A stretch of DNA of 64,000 nucleotides, from contig NC_084802.1 of NCBI RefSeq assembly GCF_963169125.1, positions 112,720,903 to 112,784,902 on the forward strand, given 5' to 3'. This document shows, one piece after another, positions 31,199-41,355 of the stretch (position 1 is the first letter of the stretch; each line of letters opens with the position of its first letter). The position numbers were made by a program, and so were the translations under genes. Origin of the DNA: Humulus lupulus (taxonomy: Eukaryota; Streptophyta; Magnoliopsida; Rosales; Cannabaceae). The notes beneath the pieces were generated by a model. The model did not search any database, had not been told where the DNA came from, and saw only the letters and a list, made by a program, of their open reading frames with translations.

Positions 31199-33189
31199 TG
31201 TTAGGGTTTATGCCCTAAAAGCATGTGAAAATGCATTTTATTGATTTAAATTAAAGTACATTTTTATTATATTTGAATGTTATAATTTTTGTTTGAATAA
31301 TTTGTATAAATATCAGAAAATTCCATGTTCATTTATTAGAATATGATCTTGTATTAGTACAAGAGAATTAAGATCATATATTATGAATAAAATAGTCAGC
31401 AACATATTAAAGTGTGGAATCTTTAATGAATTATTTCAAGCACATTTTACTAAGCATATGGGATGTGAGTAATCTAGATTCAGATTACTAATGTGGATAG
31501 ACATCTTGGTAAAGGTGTCGTATATAATAATGATTATAGATGACAGGACTGATATGAATTAATTATCTTTATAAACTTACCTTTTGCGATAAAGATTTAA
31601 TTCATATTATAATATATGATTATTTGTAGATCAGTCTAAATCATGAGTATTCATGAACTCTTGTTTATGCTTATTGGATCTTTTGATTCACTCATTAAGG
31701 TCTCTTGACATAATGAAGCTAGTGACTTTTGTTTTGGAGATTCAATATCATGAATGACTGGGAACATGATTTTACAATAATGGAATCCATGATTTCCTAA
31801 TAGAATGAATATTGGTTCCCTTAAGGTTTAATTATAGAACTAAATAGTTATTGAGCTCAACTCTATAATATGATTATAGATTAATTATTCTCTGGTGAAT
31901 TAATGGTACTTAAAGAAAAATCGGTAATTAGAAGGGTAAAACATTAATTTTGACCAGCTCTAATTAACGAACCAATAAATGGAGGACAGAACTACATTTA
32001 TTGATTATATCAATGGACTATAATATAAAACACTGTAAATATAATTTTTTAAATACTTAGAGTGCAATTCCATATTTATAGTGGATTAATCATGGAATTA
32101 ATAAATAAGATTATTGAATTAAAGAGTTTATTTACTAATCTGGTTTTCGGAGCTTTGTGTTATAGGTTCATGGTCCCTAGGTTGCCTTTGTCATACACTA
32201 TTAAGGGTACGGATGTCACAACGAAGATTAATAGAGAAAAGACTAGATTACAAATGAATTAATTTTCCATGGGATATAAATAATTATGGGAAATTGATTA
32301 ATTATGAATGAATTAATTAATTAACTAAATAGTTTTATTTGAAATGCTTTATATTAGTTAAAATAAATATTACTCATGTTTGGATTAACATTTGGGAGAG
32401 TTAAGTTATTATCTTATAATAAGATAATTATCTAAAACTATAGTTTTTAAGATAAAGTTAATTTTGAATTAACTGATATTTATTTTGGGATAAATATCTT
32501 GCCTTAAAATTAATCAAACAAACAAATGAGAAAATCAGGAATACACATAAAGCGGGACACTCTACTCACTGTATCTGACAGTGAGTGGTGCCACTCATGT
32601 GTGCCACATCCCTAAGATTTGAATTTTGAATTTCAAATTAATTTGTTTATTTAATTATTCAGTGTAAATATAGTTTAAATTAAATAATTTAAATGGGTTG
32701 TAACTGATCAGTTTTAATTTAATTAAATAAAGATTAATAAAATAGTTTAATTATCTTTATAAACCCGATGTTATTTCTAGGTTATCAGACTCTCTCAAAA
32801 GGAAAGAAAAGAAAGAATTTTGTATACCTGAAATTCTAGAAGTTTCCATGGCCTCTCTCTTCTCAAACCTTTCTAGATCTCATGTGTTGAGTACATCTAG
32901 AGAGCCTATAATTAACCTGTGAATCCTACGTGCCCACACACGTCGTTGTGTGTTACAGGAATGACTTGGAAGGCTAACGTGTGAGATTTCATAAGGATAG
33001 GAAGATCGTTGATTTTACTAAAAGAATCAAGGACACTTGATAGGCAAAGAGAGGTAATCTCTATTCCTTATATGTGTTAATTTAATATATTTATATATGT
33101 ATGATCCTGGTTGATAGTAATATATTTGAAAATCTCCTCCCCATATATTCTGTTGCTTATTTTGATATTTTTCTCATTTAATACTAACA
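31199..33189 (+). mobile_element. Copia 3' LTR (plus)
   Basis: 1,991 bp, TGTTAGGGTTTATGCCCTAA to TTAATACTAACA. The start type and the preceding purine tract mark it as the 3' LTR of the pol remnant at 26837-31198. It is related to, but clearly diverged from, the LTR ending at 26836. It is followed at once by another copia polyprotein sequence rather than by unrelated DNA. Open frames within it (for example 32062-32262) are not genes. Confidence 0.85.
32565..32597. repeat. Twin hairpins in copia 3' LTR
   Basis: CTCACTGT (32565-32572) pairs with ACAGTGAG (32578-32585); overlapping it, TGAGTGG (32582-32588) pairs with CCACTCA (32591-32597). The two stems share bases, so they are alternatives. 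Confidence 0.75.
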
Positions 33190-33615
33190 CCACTAACCAC
33201 GTTTGTTCTTTTATGTAGATACTTGAATCATCAAGGAAAATGTTGATGGCAAGGTGACTATGCGAGTTACAAGTGGAGCACTCATGTTAGCAAGAGCATT
33301 GGGAGCAATCTGTTTATTTTCTTGGAACAATTTTCTTATTTTGAATAATTTTTATTTAATTCATGAATTTACTAGAAACCTAGTTTCTTTATCTATGTTT
33401 CACGAACAAAATTTTGATATTTATTTTGATATTAATATGATTGTTATTTTGGAGAATGATTTCATTTTTTGTGAGGCTAAACAAATGAGTGAACTGTAAC
33501 AAAATGAAAGATCACTTAATAACTTCGAGTTATTTAAAGTAGCTAAACCGAAAGGTAACAAAAGATAAAAAGTTTCTAAAGGGGATGACACATATCTATG
33601 GCATTTAAGACTAGG
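33190..33615 (+). pseudogene. Second copia: protease to GAG-pre-integrase fragment
   Basis: Copia polyprotein fragment: TTNHVCSFM, stop, ILESSRK (protease region), then after a frameshift VTMRVTSGALMLARALGAI (33258 on), LILNNFYLIHEFTRNLVSLS and FDIYFDINMIVI, stop at 33499. In frame beyond it, NERSLNNFELFKVAKPKGNK and DTYLWHLRL mark the start of the GAG-pre-integrase domain. It is interrupted at 33616 by the CACTA element; AGG at 33613-33615 is the target duplication. Confidence 0.85.
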
Positions 33616-34235
33616 CACTACAAGAAAAAACATTACAAATAACTCTGAAAAAGTGCTATAAAAAATAATTTATAACATTTTACCAAATGCTAACATTGCC
33701 TGTGTTATTAAAAGTCTGGACATTTTTATAATAATTTTCAAGTGTTATCAATAGTGTTATAATTAACTATTCCGTAACAATTTTTCTTTGTTATAAAATA
33801 CATACAATATCTATTTATCAAGCTTATAAATATTTTTTCAAGATTAAAATATTATGCTTATTTAATGATACTATTTAAGTGTTATAAAAAAAAGTTATTA
33901 TAGATTCTTTTATAACATTTTGCGCGTGTTATATTATATTTATGATAACTTTTTGTCTTAGTTGTTATTTTTTTACAAATAAATATTTATTTATTTATAT
34001 TATATTTTAATAAAATTTATTTTTGATACCTTGATAACAATATAATAAAAAAAACAATAGTTTTACAAAAATGTCAATATCATCATATTAGCTAACACTG
34101 TCCAAATACATGTTTCACTATAAGTAAATAACTGTCAAAAAGTAGAATTTTGAGAATCAAAGTCATCATAATGAAATTCTAGCTAAAATTTTTTGTTAAA
34201 ATTTAAAAAAACTTCCATATTTCACTTAAAAAGCA

Positions 34236-34530
34236 GACAACGAGCCAATAGCACCAATAGCCTTGGATGGCGTTCGTCTTTGCTCTTCGTCTCCAATGAC
34301 TTCGGCGACATCGATATTGTCTGTTATAGTATTGGGGTCGCTTTAGTGGTCATCCTTAGGAGTTGATCAGATACACTTGGTCATCCACGAAATCCATAGC
34401 GCGATTGGAGTGAATAAAGTAGCATAGACCTTAAAACTCTAATGCGACATCAACAGATAATAGCATAAGAATAGCTTCGCAGGTACACGTGATGGTCATG
34501 AAGTGAGAGCCATTGAATCAAATCCCTCTA
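34236..34530 (+). repeat. Direct repeat, left copy, in CACTA
   Basis: Shares with 37240-37530, in the same orientation, the blocks TTGCTCTTCG/CTGCTCTTCG, GATCAGATACACTTGGTC versus GATCGAATACACTTGGTC, GGAGTGAATAAAG versus GGAGCAATTAAAG and GTCATGAAGTGAG. By eye it is roughly three-quarters identical. No coding function recognised. Confidence 0.8.
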
Positions 34531-34924
34531 CCACTGAAATCAACAATACAAATCAAATTACCCAAAAAAAATCGAAAGAACGGGAGAGAGAGAGAGGAAG
34601 AGTTCACACAGGCAATACTGTAAAGGTTTGGAAAAGTGGTGGAATATTTGAGAAAGCTTTGGACATTCCTGTCAATAAAACTTCCATTAGAACTATAAAG
34701 AGCCCTAGCAAAGAGAGATATTAAGGAGAAGAGAGTGATTCTAGGGCCAAGAGAGAATTTGCAAAAATGAAAGGCATCACATGGGTCCAAAATCCAACAT
34801 TCACCTTCAAAATCTAACATATATGTATACATGACAAAATTCTGGATATATAAACTACAATAAGTATAGTTGCAATTTCATTAGCACTCACCTCAGTGAT
34901 TGGAATAATAGGATCTGGTTGCAT
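34531..34924. other. CACTA interior without recognised gene
   Basis: A purine-rich (GA)n run GGGAGAGAGAGAGAGG near 34583 and A/T-rich sequence. The open frames on both strands (34503-34724, 34832-34518) show no similarity I recognise. Confidence 0.4.
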
Positions 34925-36458
34925 TTCCCACCAATCATAAGCAGCAACAAAGTTGAACTCATCAATAAATTTGTTAAAAGCATCTTCATACTTGCTCCCC
35001 AAAAAGGATTGTAGCATAAATGTGAGACAAAATAAACAGATTAACAGGATACTAACATGATTATGTTTCCAATCTTACTGGCTTCAGAGCATGACGTGCC
35101 ATTTAACTAAAATATGTTACTAAACAATGCCTTATACAAAAATCAGTTCATAATGATTGTTATGGTAGAAATAATATTATTTTACACAGAGAAAGACCAA
35201 AAATAAATCTTCAACTTAAAAACTTTGGAATATAAATACCTATGGGTTCAAATCAAACCATTACACTAACATCCTATATATCATCATTAGCCATTTTAGA
35301 AGTTACTTGCTTACACTATTTCAATGATTGCGTTAGGAGGAGAGTAGGGCAGATGCCATGGTTCTCTAAAGGTATTAGGACCCATAAAGTACATCGTGTG
35401 AACATGGCTTTGAGCTTCTTCAGATTTGGTTCCTCGCACCTCTTCAATTAATAGTAATAATAAATATTATTTTTAAAAAAAATGTGAAAGATAATGTGTA
35501 TCATTTTATCAAAACTCTGGAAGGAAAAAAACGTAATAAAACTCGCCACGAGAAAGTGATTGTAAAAAAAGAAATATGTTTACATATGTATATACATACC
35601 GCAGATAATGAAAGAAGATATGGGAAATGGTGATGACTGTCATGTTGAATCGAACCTGCATGGTTATAAGAGCCTAAACTAATAAATTTTATCCTTAAAG
35701 TATTTAACAATGTAGCTAGAAGAACCAAAATGCACGATAGCAAAACTAAGAAAGGCCAGGGTCCTCCAAAAGTATAAAGCAACTCTACAAGAGGAGTATA
35801 GCAATTTGGCATTCTATACTTGTCAGATATACACTTATAAGAACCAAAAATTCTACAAAGAAGTAAATAGGATATGTAAAGCTACCTCGCATATATATAT
35901 ATGAACTCAGCACGACTAGGAAGAAGATCAAGTGAACAAGGAACACAAAGATTGTCATCTGAGCCATCAATATCTTTATATGTGCCAATGGGGCATTCCT
36001 GTAAAATTGTATAGCAACTAAATAAAATTTATGTAAAACACAATTCAACTTGTATAAGTAAACTGAGTGCTAGCACTAAGAATATTCTCTTAGTCAAGAA
36101 AACAACAAAATGGGAGTTTCATCGCTTTAATTCAACATTCAAATAACATAAAACTTGAAAAATCTCTTCTCAGTTCTATGTACCCTACTTTATATTTCAT
36201 GGAACTTGTACTACCCTGATTTCTAGTGATTATAATAGAATAATAAAGGGGAAGAAGAATGATTTTGCCTCCATGTTCAACATAAACAATTAAGCTACAA
36301 ACTATGACGACTGTGTGTGTGCAATAACATATTTTGGGTACCATTGGAAATATGAAACATACCCTACAGTAAGTGCCATAGAGGCCCTTGGGACATTTTC
36401 TTCCAGTGACAATGCCCTTTTCACCATAAAGACCACCATTATTCCCAGAGCACCTCCA
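34925..36458 (-). pseudogene. Captured host gene fragment: plant EGF/Gly-rich transmembrane protein (At5g11700/At4g32920 type)
   Basis: Five consecutive exons on the minus strand, all open, match by recall one conserved region of a large plant membrane protein of unknown role. Exon 36458-36363: GLYGEKGIVTGRKCPKGLYG, Cys-rich. Exon 35998-35886: ECPIGTYKDIDGSDDNLC, LLPSRAEF. Exon 35852 to about 35600: CISDKYRMPNCYTPLVELLY, TFGGPWPF, then a hydrophobic membrane segment and LRIKFISL. Exon about 35449-35315: EVRGTKSEEAQSHVHTMYFM, GPNTFREPWHLPYSPPNAII. Exon 34994 to about 34925: KYEDAFNKFIDEFNFVAAYD, WWE. Acceptors CAG, ACAG, TTGTAG and GGGAG and donors GTATGT, GTAGCT and GTAAGC keep phase across introns 1, 2 and 4; the acceptor before exon 4 looks lost. 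The N-terminal and the long C-terminal parts of the gene are missing. It is a transduplicated fragment, not a working gene. Confidence 0.85.
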
Positions 36459-37239
36459 CTGTCAGTTAGCATGATTCATAAAAAAAAAAGTAAACTAAGA
36501 TTATTAAACAAACATAATGGTTGTATACTTGTATGTGACTATTAGTTACAAATTAACAAGATTATTCAAGTTGTACTAAATGCCAATAGGTCCATTACTA
36601 TATTTTTAATATTTAGACAGTTAGACCCTTGAACACTTGTTACGACTTAGCAGTCATATTTTTAGAGTACATTTATTATTGTCATGTTTCAATTTCCTTT
36701 CTCCATGAACTCTTAAACCAGCATTCTCTAGTGCCAGGGTCGCAATAATATGTTGTAGCTTTGTGCCAATCAAAAGAACTAGCTGCATCTGACAATATTC
36801 AAAGGCTCATTTTAAAGGTTATCGTTGTTGCAATATATTCAAATGCCTGGTGCTAGCACCTTATTGAAAGAGGAAATAAAGTTTCAAAACATACTGAAAT
36901 TGGAATGATTGCAATCCAGAAATAGAGGTTAGAACCTGTTATAACGTACACAAAAAGGGAAAAAAAAATTTCAGCCTCAGTATAATCTAATCAAAATAAT
37001 GCTTAAATCATATGAATATATCTAATTCAAAGTAAAAATTACAACCTAAATAAAGCGAATTACATAACATATATGTGTATATATATAATCCACTCTGTAT
37101 CAATATCTACATTATATGTATATACACATAAATATAACTTAGATGATGATTGATACCTCCTACGGGCTTGTGAATCCCAAGAGAGCGAGAGAGAGAAAAT
37201 CATTGGAATTCGATGTTGAATTAAGCTTTTGATGAAGAA
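36459..37239. other. CACTA interior right of captured exons
   Basis: Likely more captured intron sequence. One minus stretch at about 36790-36711 (CAG, then open codons including FDWHKATTYYCDPGTRE, then a GT-poor end) could be a further exon but I could not match it. The remainder is AT-rich with no gene. Confidence 0.35.
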
Positions 37240-37530
37240 ACCATAAAATCAGTTGTCGCTGCCAATGTTCGACTCTGCTCTTCGCCTTCTACTACTTTGG
37301 CAACATTAGTAGCGTCGTATCAGATTCAGTTCTCCTCAGAAGCCGATCGAATACACTTGGTCCTCCACCAAAACCCTAAGCACAATCGGAGCAATTAAAG
37401 CAGTGGAGATCTCAAAATTCTTACGTGGTGCAGGCAGAGAAAGCTTCGTTGGTGTTGTTGACGGCGCCGGAGAATGGACAAAGAATTGGAGGAGAAACTG
37501 TCATGAAGTGAGGGAGAGACCATCTGTGAG
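37240..37530 (+). repeat. Direct repeat, right copy, in CACTA
   Basis: Partner of 34236-34530 in the same orientation; the two copies flank the captured gene segment. Confidence 0.8.
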
Positions 37531-37743
37531 ATAGAAGGCGGGGTGGAGAGGGATTCTACGGCGAAGTGAGATAAGAGATCCAAAGAAAAAAAAACATGTG
37601 ATAGGCCCAATGCTCAATATCATACTTAGAAACCAATATATGAGATCTTACCGGCCCAATAAACAATAGGAATATCCTAAACGATAACACTTTTTGAAAA
37701 ATGTCAATTTTTAGTGGAATATAAAGTCAAAATTGTTGTAGTG

Positions 37744-37984
37744 AGGTCATAATAGTCTAGATAAAATAAAACGGTTAACAAAAGATGGACCATAGAGGGA
37801 ACTAACTATTGGAATTCTTCATGTTTTTGAATCCTGTCTAGAAGGAAAAATGACTAAACGCCCTTTCTCAGTGAAAGGTAATAGAGACAAAGAGCTATTA
37901 GAGGTTGCACACAACGATGTGTGTTGTCCAATCAATATACAAGCTAGAGGTGGTTATGAGTATTTTGTCTTTTATTCCTACACA
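37744..37984 (+). pseudogene. Second copia: GAG-pre-integrase/integrase fragment
   Basis: Continues the fragment 33190-33615 beyond the CACTA: NSLDKINRLTKDGP, then ESCLEGKMTKRPFSVKGNRD (the Cys-x2-Cys side of the integrase zinc finger), ELLEVAHNDVCCPINIQARG (first catalytic Asp of DDE written as ND) and GYEYFVFYS. It is cut near 37984, where minus-strand chromovirus gag starts. Confidence 0.88.
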
Positions 37985-38140
37985 CTTAACCCTCCCTGTT
38001 ATAGGTTTGTAAACTCCACTACCGTTCGTTCCACCACTATACGATTATAATATTTGGAGTTGAACAGAGCCAATAATTCCGGCCATTCCATTTTTGTCAT
38101 GTTCTTCGCCTTCTTTGCTACATCCCAGCAGGAGCTGGTG
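37985..38140 (-). pseudogene. Chromovirus gag, first tandem copy, inner part
   Basis: Matches 44690-44845 in order (TTTGTAAACTCCACTACC, CCACTAT, AATTATAATATTTGGAGTTGAACAGAG). On the minus strand it encodes the Gag stretch with FNSKYYN and VEFTNL. It ends at 37985 exactly where the matching copy goes on (CACACTTAACCC), so it is truncated. The solo LTR at 38141 splits it from 39772-40250. Confidence 0.8.
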
Positions 38141-39771
38141 TGTAACGCCCTAGATAACCAAGACAGTTACACTGTGTATTTGAAATAGTGCAAGACTGGC
38201 TAATCAAGTCATTTGAACAAAAATGTGATCCTAAGGTCAATCATCAGGTTAGGGTTAAGAGATTTTGATCATAAACGGTTAATTTTCATTAAAACAGATG
38301 TTTAATACATGGGATCCCAAAAACAGGGTATGAGTGATAATTTACTATCTCCAAAAGATAATACAACCAAAAGCCACTCTAATGGTAAAACAAAAGTTTT
38401 AGGGTTCTATCCCTCCTGGAGTTGTCCTCGGCCGTGGTAGACGAACAACTGACTATGTACACTTCGCCCCTAGAGCTCTCCAACTCATGGTTGGCCCAAC
38501 TTCCCTTTTCCTTTACATGCACCATATAGCACCCATGAGGCAAGGACCAACAAGAAAACCATAAACAGCAAACACATATAGCAACAGTAGAATTCAATCA
38601 ATCTTAACTCAATCAGTTAAATTATATAATAGAGTACAAGCATTAAACTAACCAATGGTACACATATAATCTCAATCCGTGTTCAGGGTTTGCATGCTTA
38701 GGCCGAGCCCTCTGTTTATCTAGTTGACCCCGGCTCGCTTAGGCCGAGCTGCATTCAGTACGCTTATCATCAGCCCCGACACCCTTAGGAAGTTCATTCT
38801 CATATAACATAACAATCTTACAATTACACAGTACATGTATTCAGGTATTGGGAACCTCAGTCTTGTTCACATCCACAATGGTGAAGTTTTCTTACCTCCA
38901 ATTCTGAGCAGAGAATTAAAAGGACGGTCTCGAGCACGATACTCAGTCCTGAGCCTTAGCGATAAACCTCACTTTGTGGCTTGAATTCCCCAGCTAACTC
39001 TGTCTACTTCTAGCCTCAATTCCTCAGATTTTTCCCAGTCCAAACTCAACTCAATTCCTTATCTTTTCTCCTTCAAGCTTCCAAGTTTCCCTTAGTTCTA
39101 GAGAGAGGAAGAGAAAACGTGAATGATTAGAGAGAAAGTGTTCTGTAAGTATCAGATAGGTTCTGGCTATTTTCCTAAATAACACTGAACTTATCCTTTA
39201 AGTAAAAAGTCCAAACTGCCATTGGTATTAACTTAGCCTCCTATTTTCCCTTAAGGGAAAAATGGTCATTTTGCCCCCCGTTTCCCGCTAAATCCTCGAG
39301 TCATCCTACTTATTCGCAATTAATCCCGCCATGCCTAACTAACTACCAAACACTTTCTCATTACTCAATAAACCCCAAAATATTCTCTAAATTCCCAAAA
39401 TACCCCTAGGCTCCCCCCGAGCTGGGTATTGAATCCCGCTGTAACTATTTTGCTAATCCGCTCACTAGGACTGTCTCAAGCCATATACTGCAAATATATC
39501 CACATAATAATGTGGTCTAAACCCTTTATCACATATAATCACATTTATGCCCTAACGAGCCAAAATTACAAATATTCCCTTTTGAACAATAAATGGCCCT
39601 CATGCATATTTAATACTCATAAACATGCATATAACATACTCACATAATCATATAAATCATGCATGCCACATAATCACGCATTTAACCAATTAAACATACA
39701 TATATCCAATTATGGCCTCCCGACATGCTAATCAAGGCACTAAGCCCTATTAGCAATTTTGGGTCATTACA
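38141..39771 (-). mobile_element. Chromovirus solo LTR, minus, inside gag
   Basis: 1,631 bp, TGTAACGCCCTAG to TGGGTCATTACA. The reverse complement opens TGTAATGACCCAAAATTGC, TAATAGGGCTTAGTGCC and TTGATTAGCATGTCGGG, close to the LTR at 61657. The uninterrupted gag at 44836-44860 gives the empty site. Flanking 5-mers TGGTG and GGGTA match at three of five positions. No genes inside. Confidence 0.85.
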
Positions 39772-40250
39772 GGGTATCTTTCCTCAGCATATACACAACA
39801 CATACCACATTTTCCTTTTCCTATATTTCAATAAACTCGAAAATACGTTCCAGTATCATGATCCATTCTTACGCCACTATCGGATCTGTGGTCCCTTCGA
39901 AGATTGGTGGGTATTGTTTACTAAACTGTTCAAAGATAGGTTTTGGTCGGCCTACTCTTGATATAGCCACTTGAGGTTCAACTTGCTCCTCATTTCCTTG
40001 TGGTCCTTGATTTTGTGCTGCAACTGTGTCACCCTAATGGAATTACTCTTATGCTGGAACTACCGTGACTTCGAAACTGGCCTCTGTACTAATGTCTAAT
40101 ACATCTCCAATTGATGTACCTCGACATCCGCCTGCCTCTTTCTGTCCTGTTCCCGCTGGGCTCTTTGTTCCTGCAAGGCCCTTTGAAGGTGTGAAACTTG
40201 CTGTGCTAAGGTGGGTCGACCTCGTTGCCATCCTGCCCTAAGTTCCATGA
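39772..40250 (-). pseudogene. Chromovirus gag, first tandem copy, outer part
   Basis: Minus-strand Gag core with broken frames; matches 44850-45290 (words AATAAACTCGAAAATA, ATCATGATCCATTCTTACG, CTATCGGATCTGTGGTCCCTTCGAA, GGTTTTGGTC). In the second copy the same stretch reads FEGTTDPIVTKEWIIILEHI. It also contains the coiled-coil leader near 40100-40230 (VSHLQRALQEQRAQREQ-like). Confidence 0.8.
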
Positions 40251-41340
40251 CCTAACTTCTTATCAATGGTTAAAAGTACTGATAAAAAATAACATACTAT
40301 CAAATAAACAAGAGACATTGTTAAACTAAAACAAACACAACATGAACATTCATTTAAACCAAATAGAGTCCAAGAGTGCATCATATTAGCCGACCTAATA
40401 TTTGAACTACTACTAGGTTTGATGAAAGGTTTAAAAAGTCTACAAAATTTAGCCCTATCTAAGGAATTAAGGGTTTTCTAGTGAGACCTACCCTAACCGC
40501 TATCATAGGTGAATTAGTTAAATGCAATTAACATCATAAGGTTCGAAAAGAGGGAACCTAAATATACTACTCTCCTATCCAATGTTGATCTCAATGTCTT
40601 CAAGGTTGTCTCATTGGGAGCTTCTGATAGTTCTTCCTTGGGATCCTCTTTAGAGTCTTCATTGGGATATTCCTTGGACTCTTCATCCACCTCCATAATC
40701 TCTCCATCTCCTTATTCCTCTTCAGCTCCTTCCTTTGTAGGTATTCCCCTTTCTTCGAGTTGTCTTCAACTGCTGGTAGTTTTGCTATCTCCACATGGGT
40801 CGTTTTGGCCTCTTCCTAGCACGTTGTGCCTCGATCTGTAAATTTTGTGCCCGGTACCATGTGGACCTATCGGTAAAAGGTCCAAAAATCAGCTCGATAT
40901 TGACATGGAATGGAAACCAACAAGTCATAGCTGGCGATACGTACACATTCCAAAACCAATGAAATGCCATTCCTCTCAAGTATAAACCAACTAGTCTAAC
41001 CCTATATCTCATAAGTGTATCGATATCCTCAAAGATCCGATTTAAACTATAGGTCAACGACCAAACTTCAATAGTGATATTATCCTCCCCATCGTACACT
41101 CGAAGTCCCGCAACATGGAAACTTCTATAAATTTCAGCCTTCTACACTCGGGTATAATATACGGGTAGGTGAATGACCACCAGGTTAACTACCTCAGGTC
41201 AATCTGCCATTATAACATAAATTTTATAGGATCTATGTATGAAAAAAAACAGTAACTTAACTAAAAGGTAGTACTTACAGCGAGTGTCGGTCTATCTTGC
41301 AAAAAGTACATGAGGTTTGTCTATATAACTGACTCAACTA
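40251..41340 (-). pseudogene. Leader and extra ORF upstream of chromovirus gag, first copy
   Basis: Between the primer-binding site and gag. The minus frame 41099-40785 (TIEVWSLTYSLNRIFEDIDT, VRLVGLYLRGMAFHWF, FHVNIELIFGPFTDRSTWYR) loosely resembles a Gag-like W/F-rich fold, followed by an acidic, Glu/Ser-rich stretch (40696-40514: EESKEYPNEDSKEDPKEELS). The same arrangement occurs at 46230-45680. Function unknown; the Ser-rich plus-strand frames over it are shadows. Confidence 0.55.
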
Positions 41341-41355
41341 GAGTTCTAATACCAC
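41341..41355 (-). promoter_or_regulatory. Primer-binding site, minus
   Basis: Reverse complement AGTGGTATTAGAACT lies directly inside the LTR end GGATCGTTACA; TGGTATTAGAAC differs little from TGGTATCAGAGC, the initiator-Met tRNA complement used by chromoviruses. It fixes the LTR at 41356 as a 5' LTR of a minus-strand element. Confidence 0.75.

Larger units (their letters stand above)
33616..37743. mobile_element. CACTA (En/Spm-like) transposon carrying a host gene fragment
   Basis: 4,128-bp element. Left end CACTACAAGAAAAAAC; right end, reverse-complemented, CACTACAACAATTTTGAC: classic plant CACTA terminal repeats. The 3-bp target duplication AGG is exact (33613-33615, 37744-37746), and the interrupted copia frame resumes after it. 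Repeated subterminal words of the type GTGTTATA/GTGTTAT lie in 33690-33960, with the inverted form GATAACACT at the right end, like binding sites of CACTA transposase. No transposase frame is seen, so it is non-autonomous. Inside are a direct repeat and a captured gene fragment. Confidence 0.92.

Noticed and set aside
36711..36790. Sixth captured exon (FDWHKATTYYCDPGTRE)
   Set aside because: Short and open, but I could not match it to the same protein family and no good donor follows; left as a possibility only.
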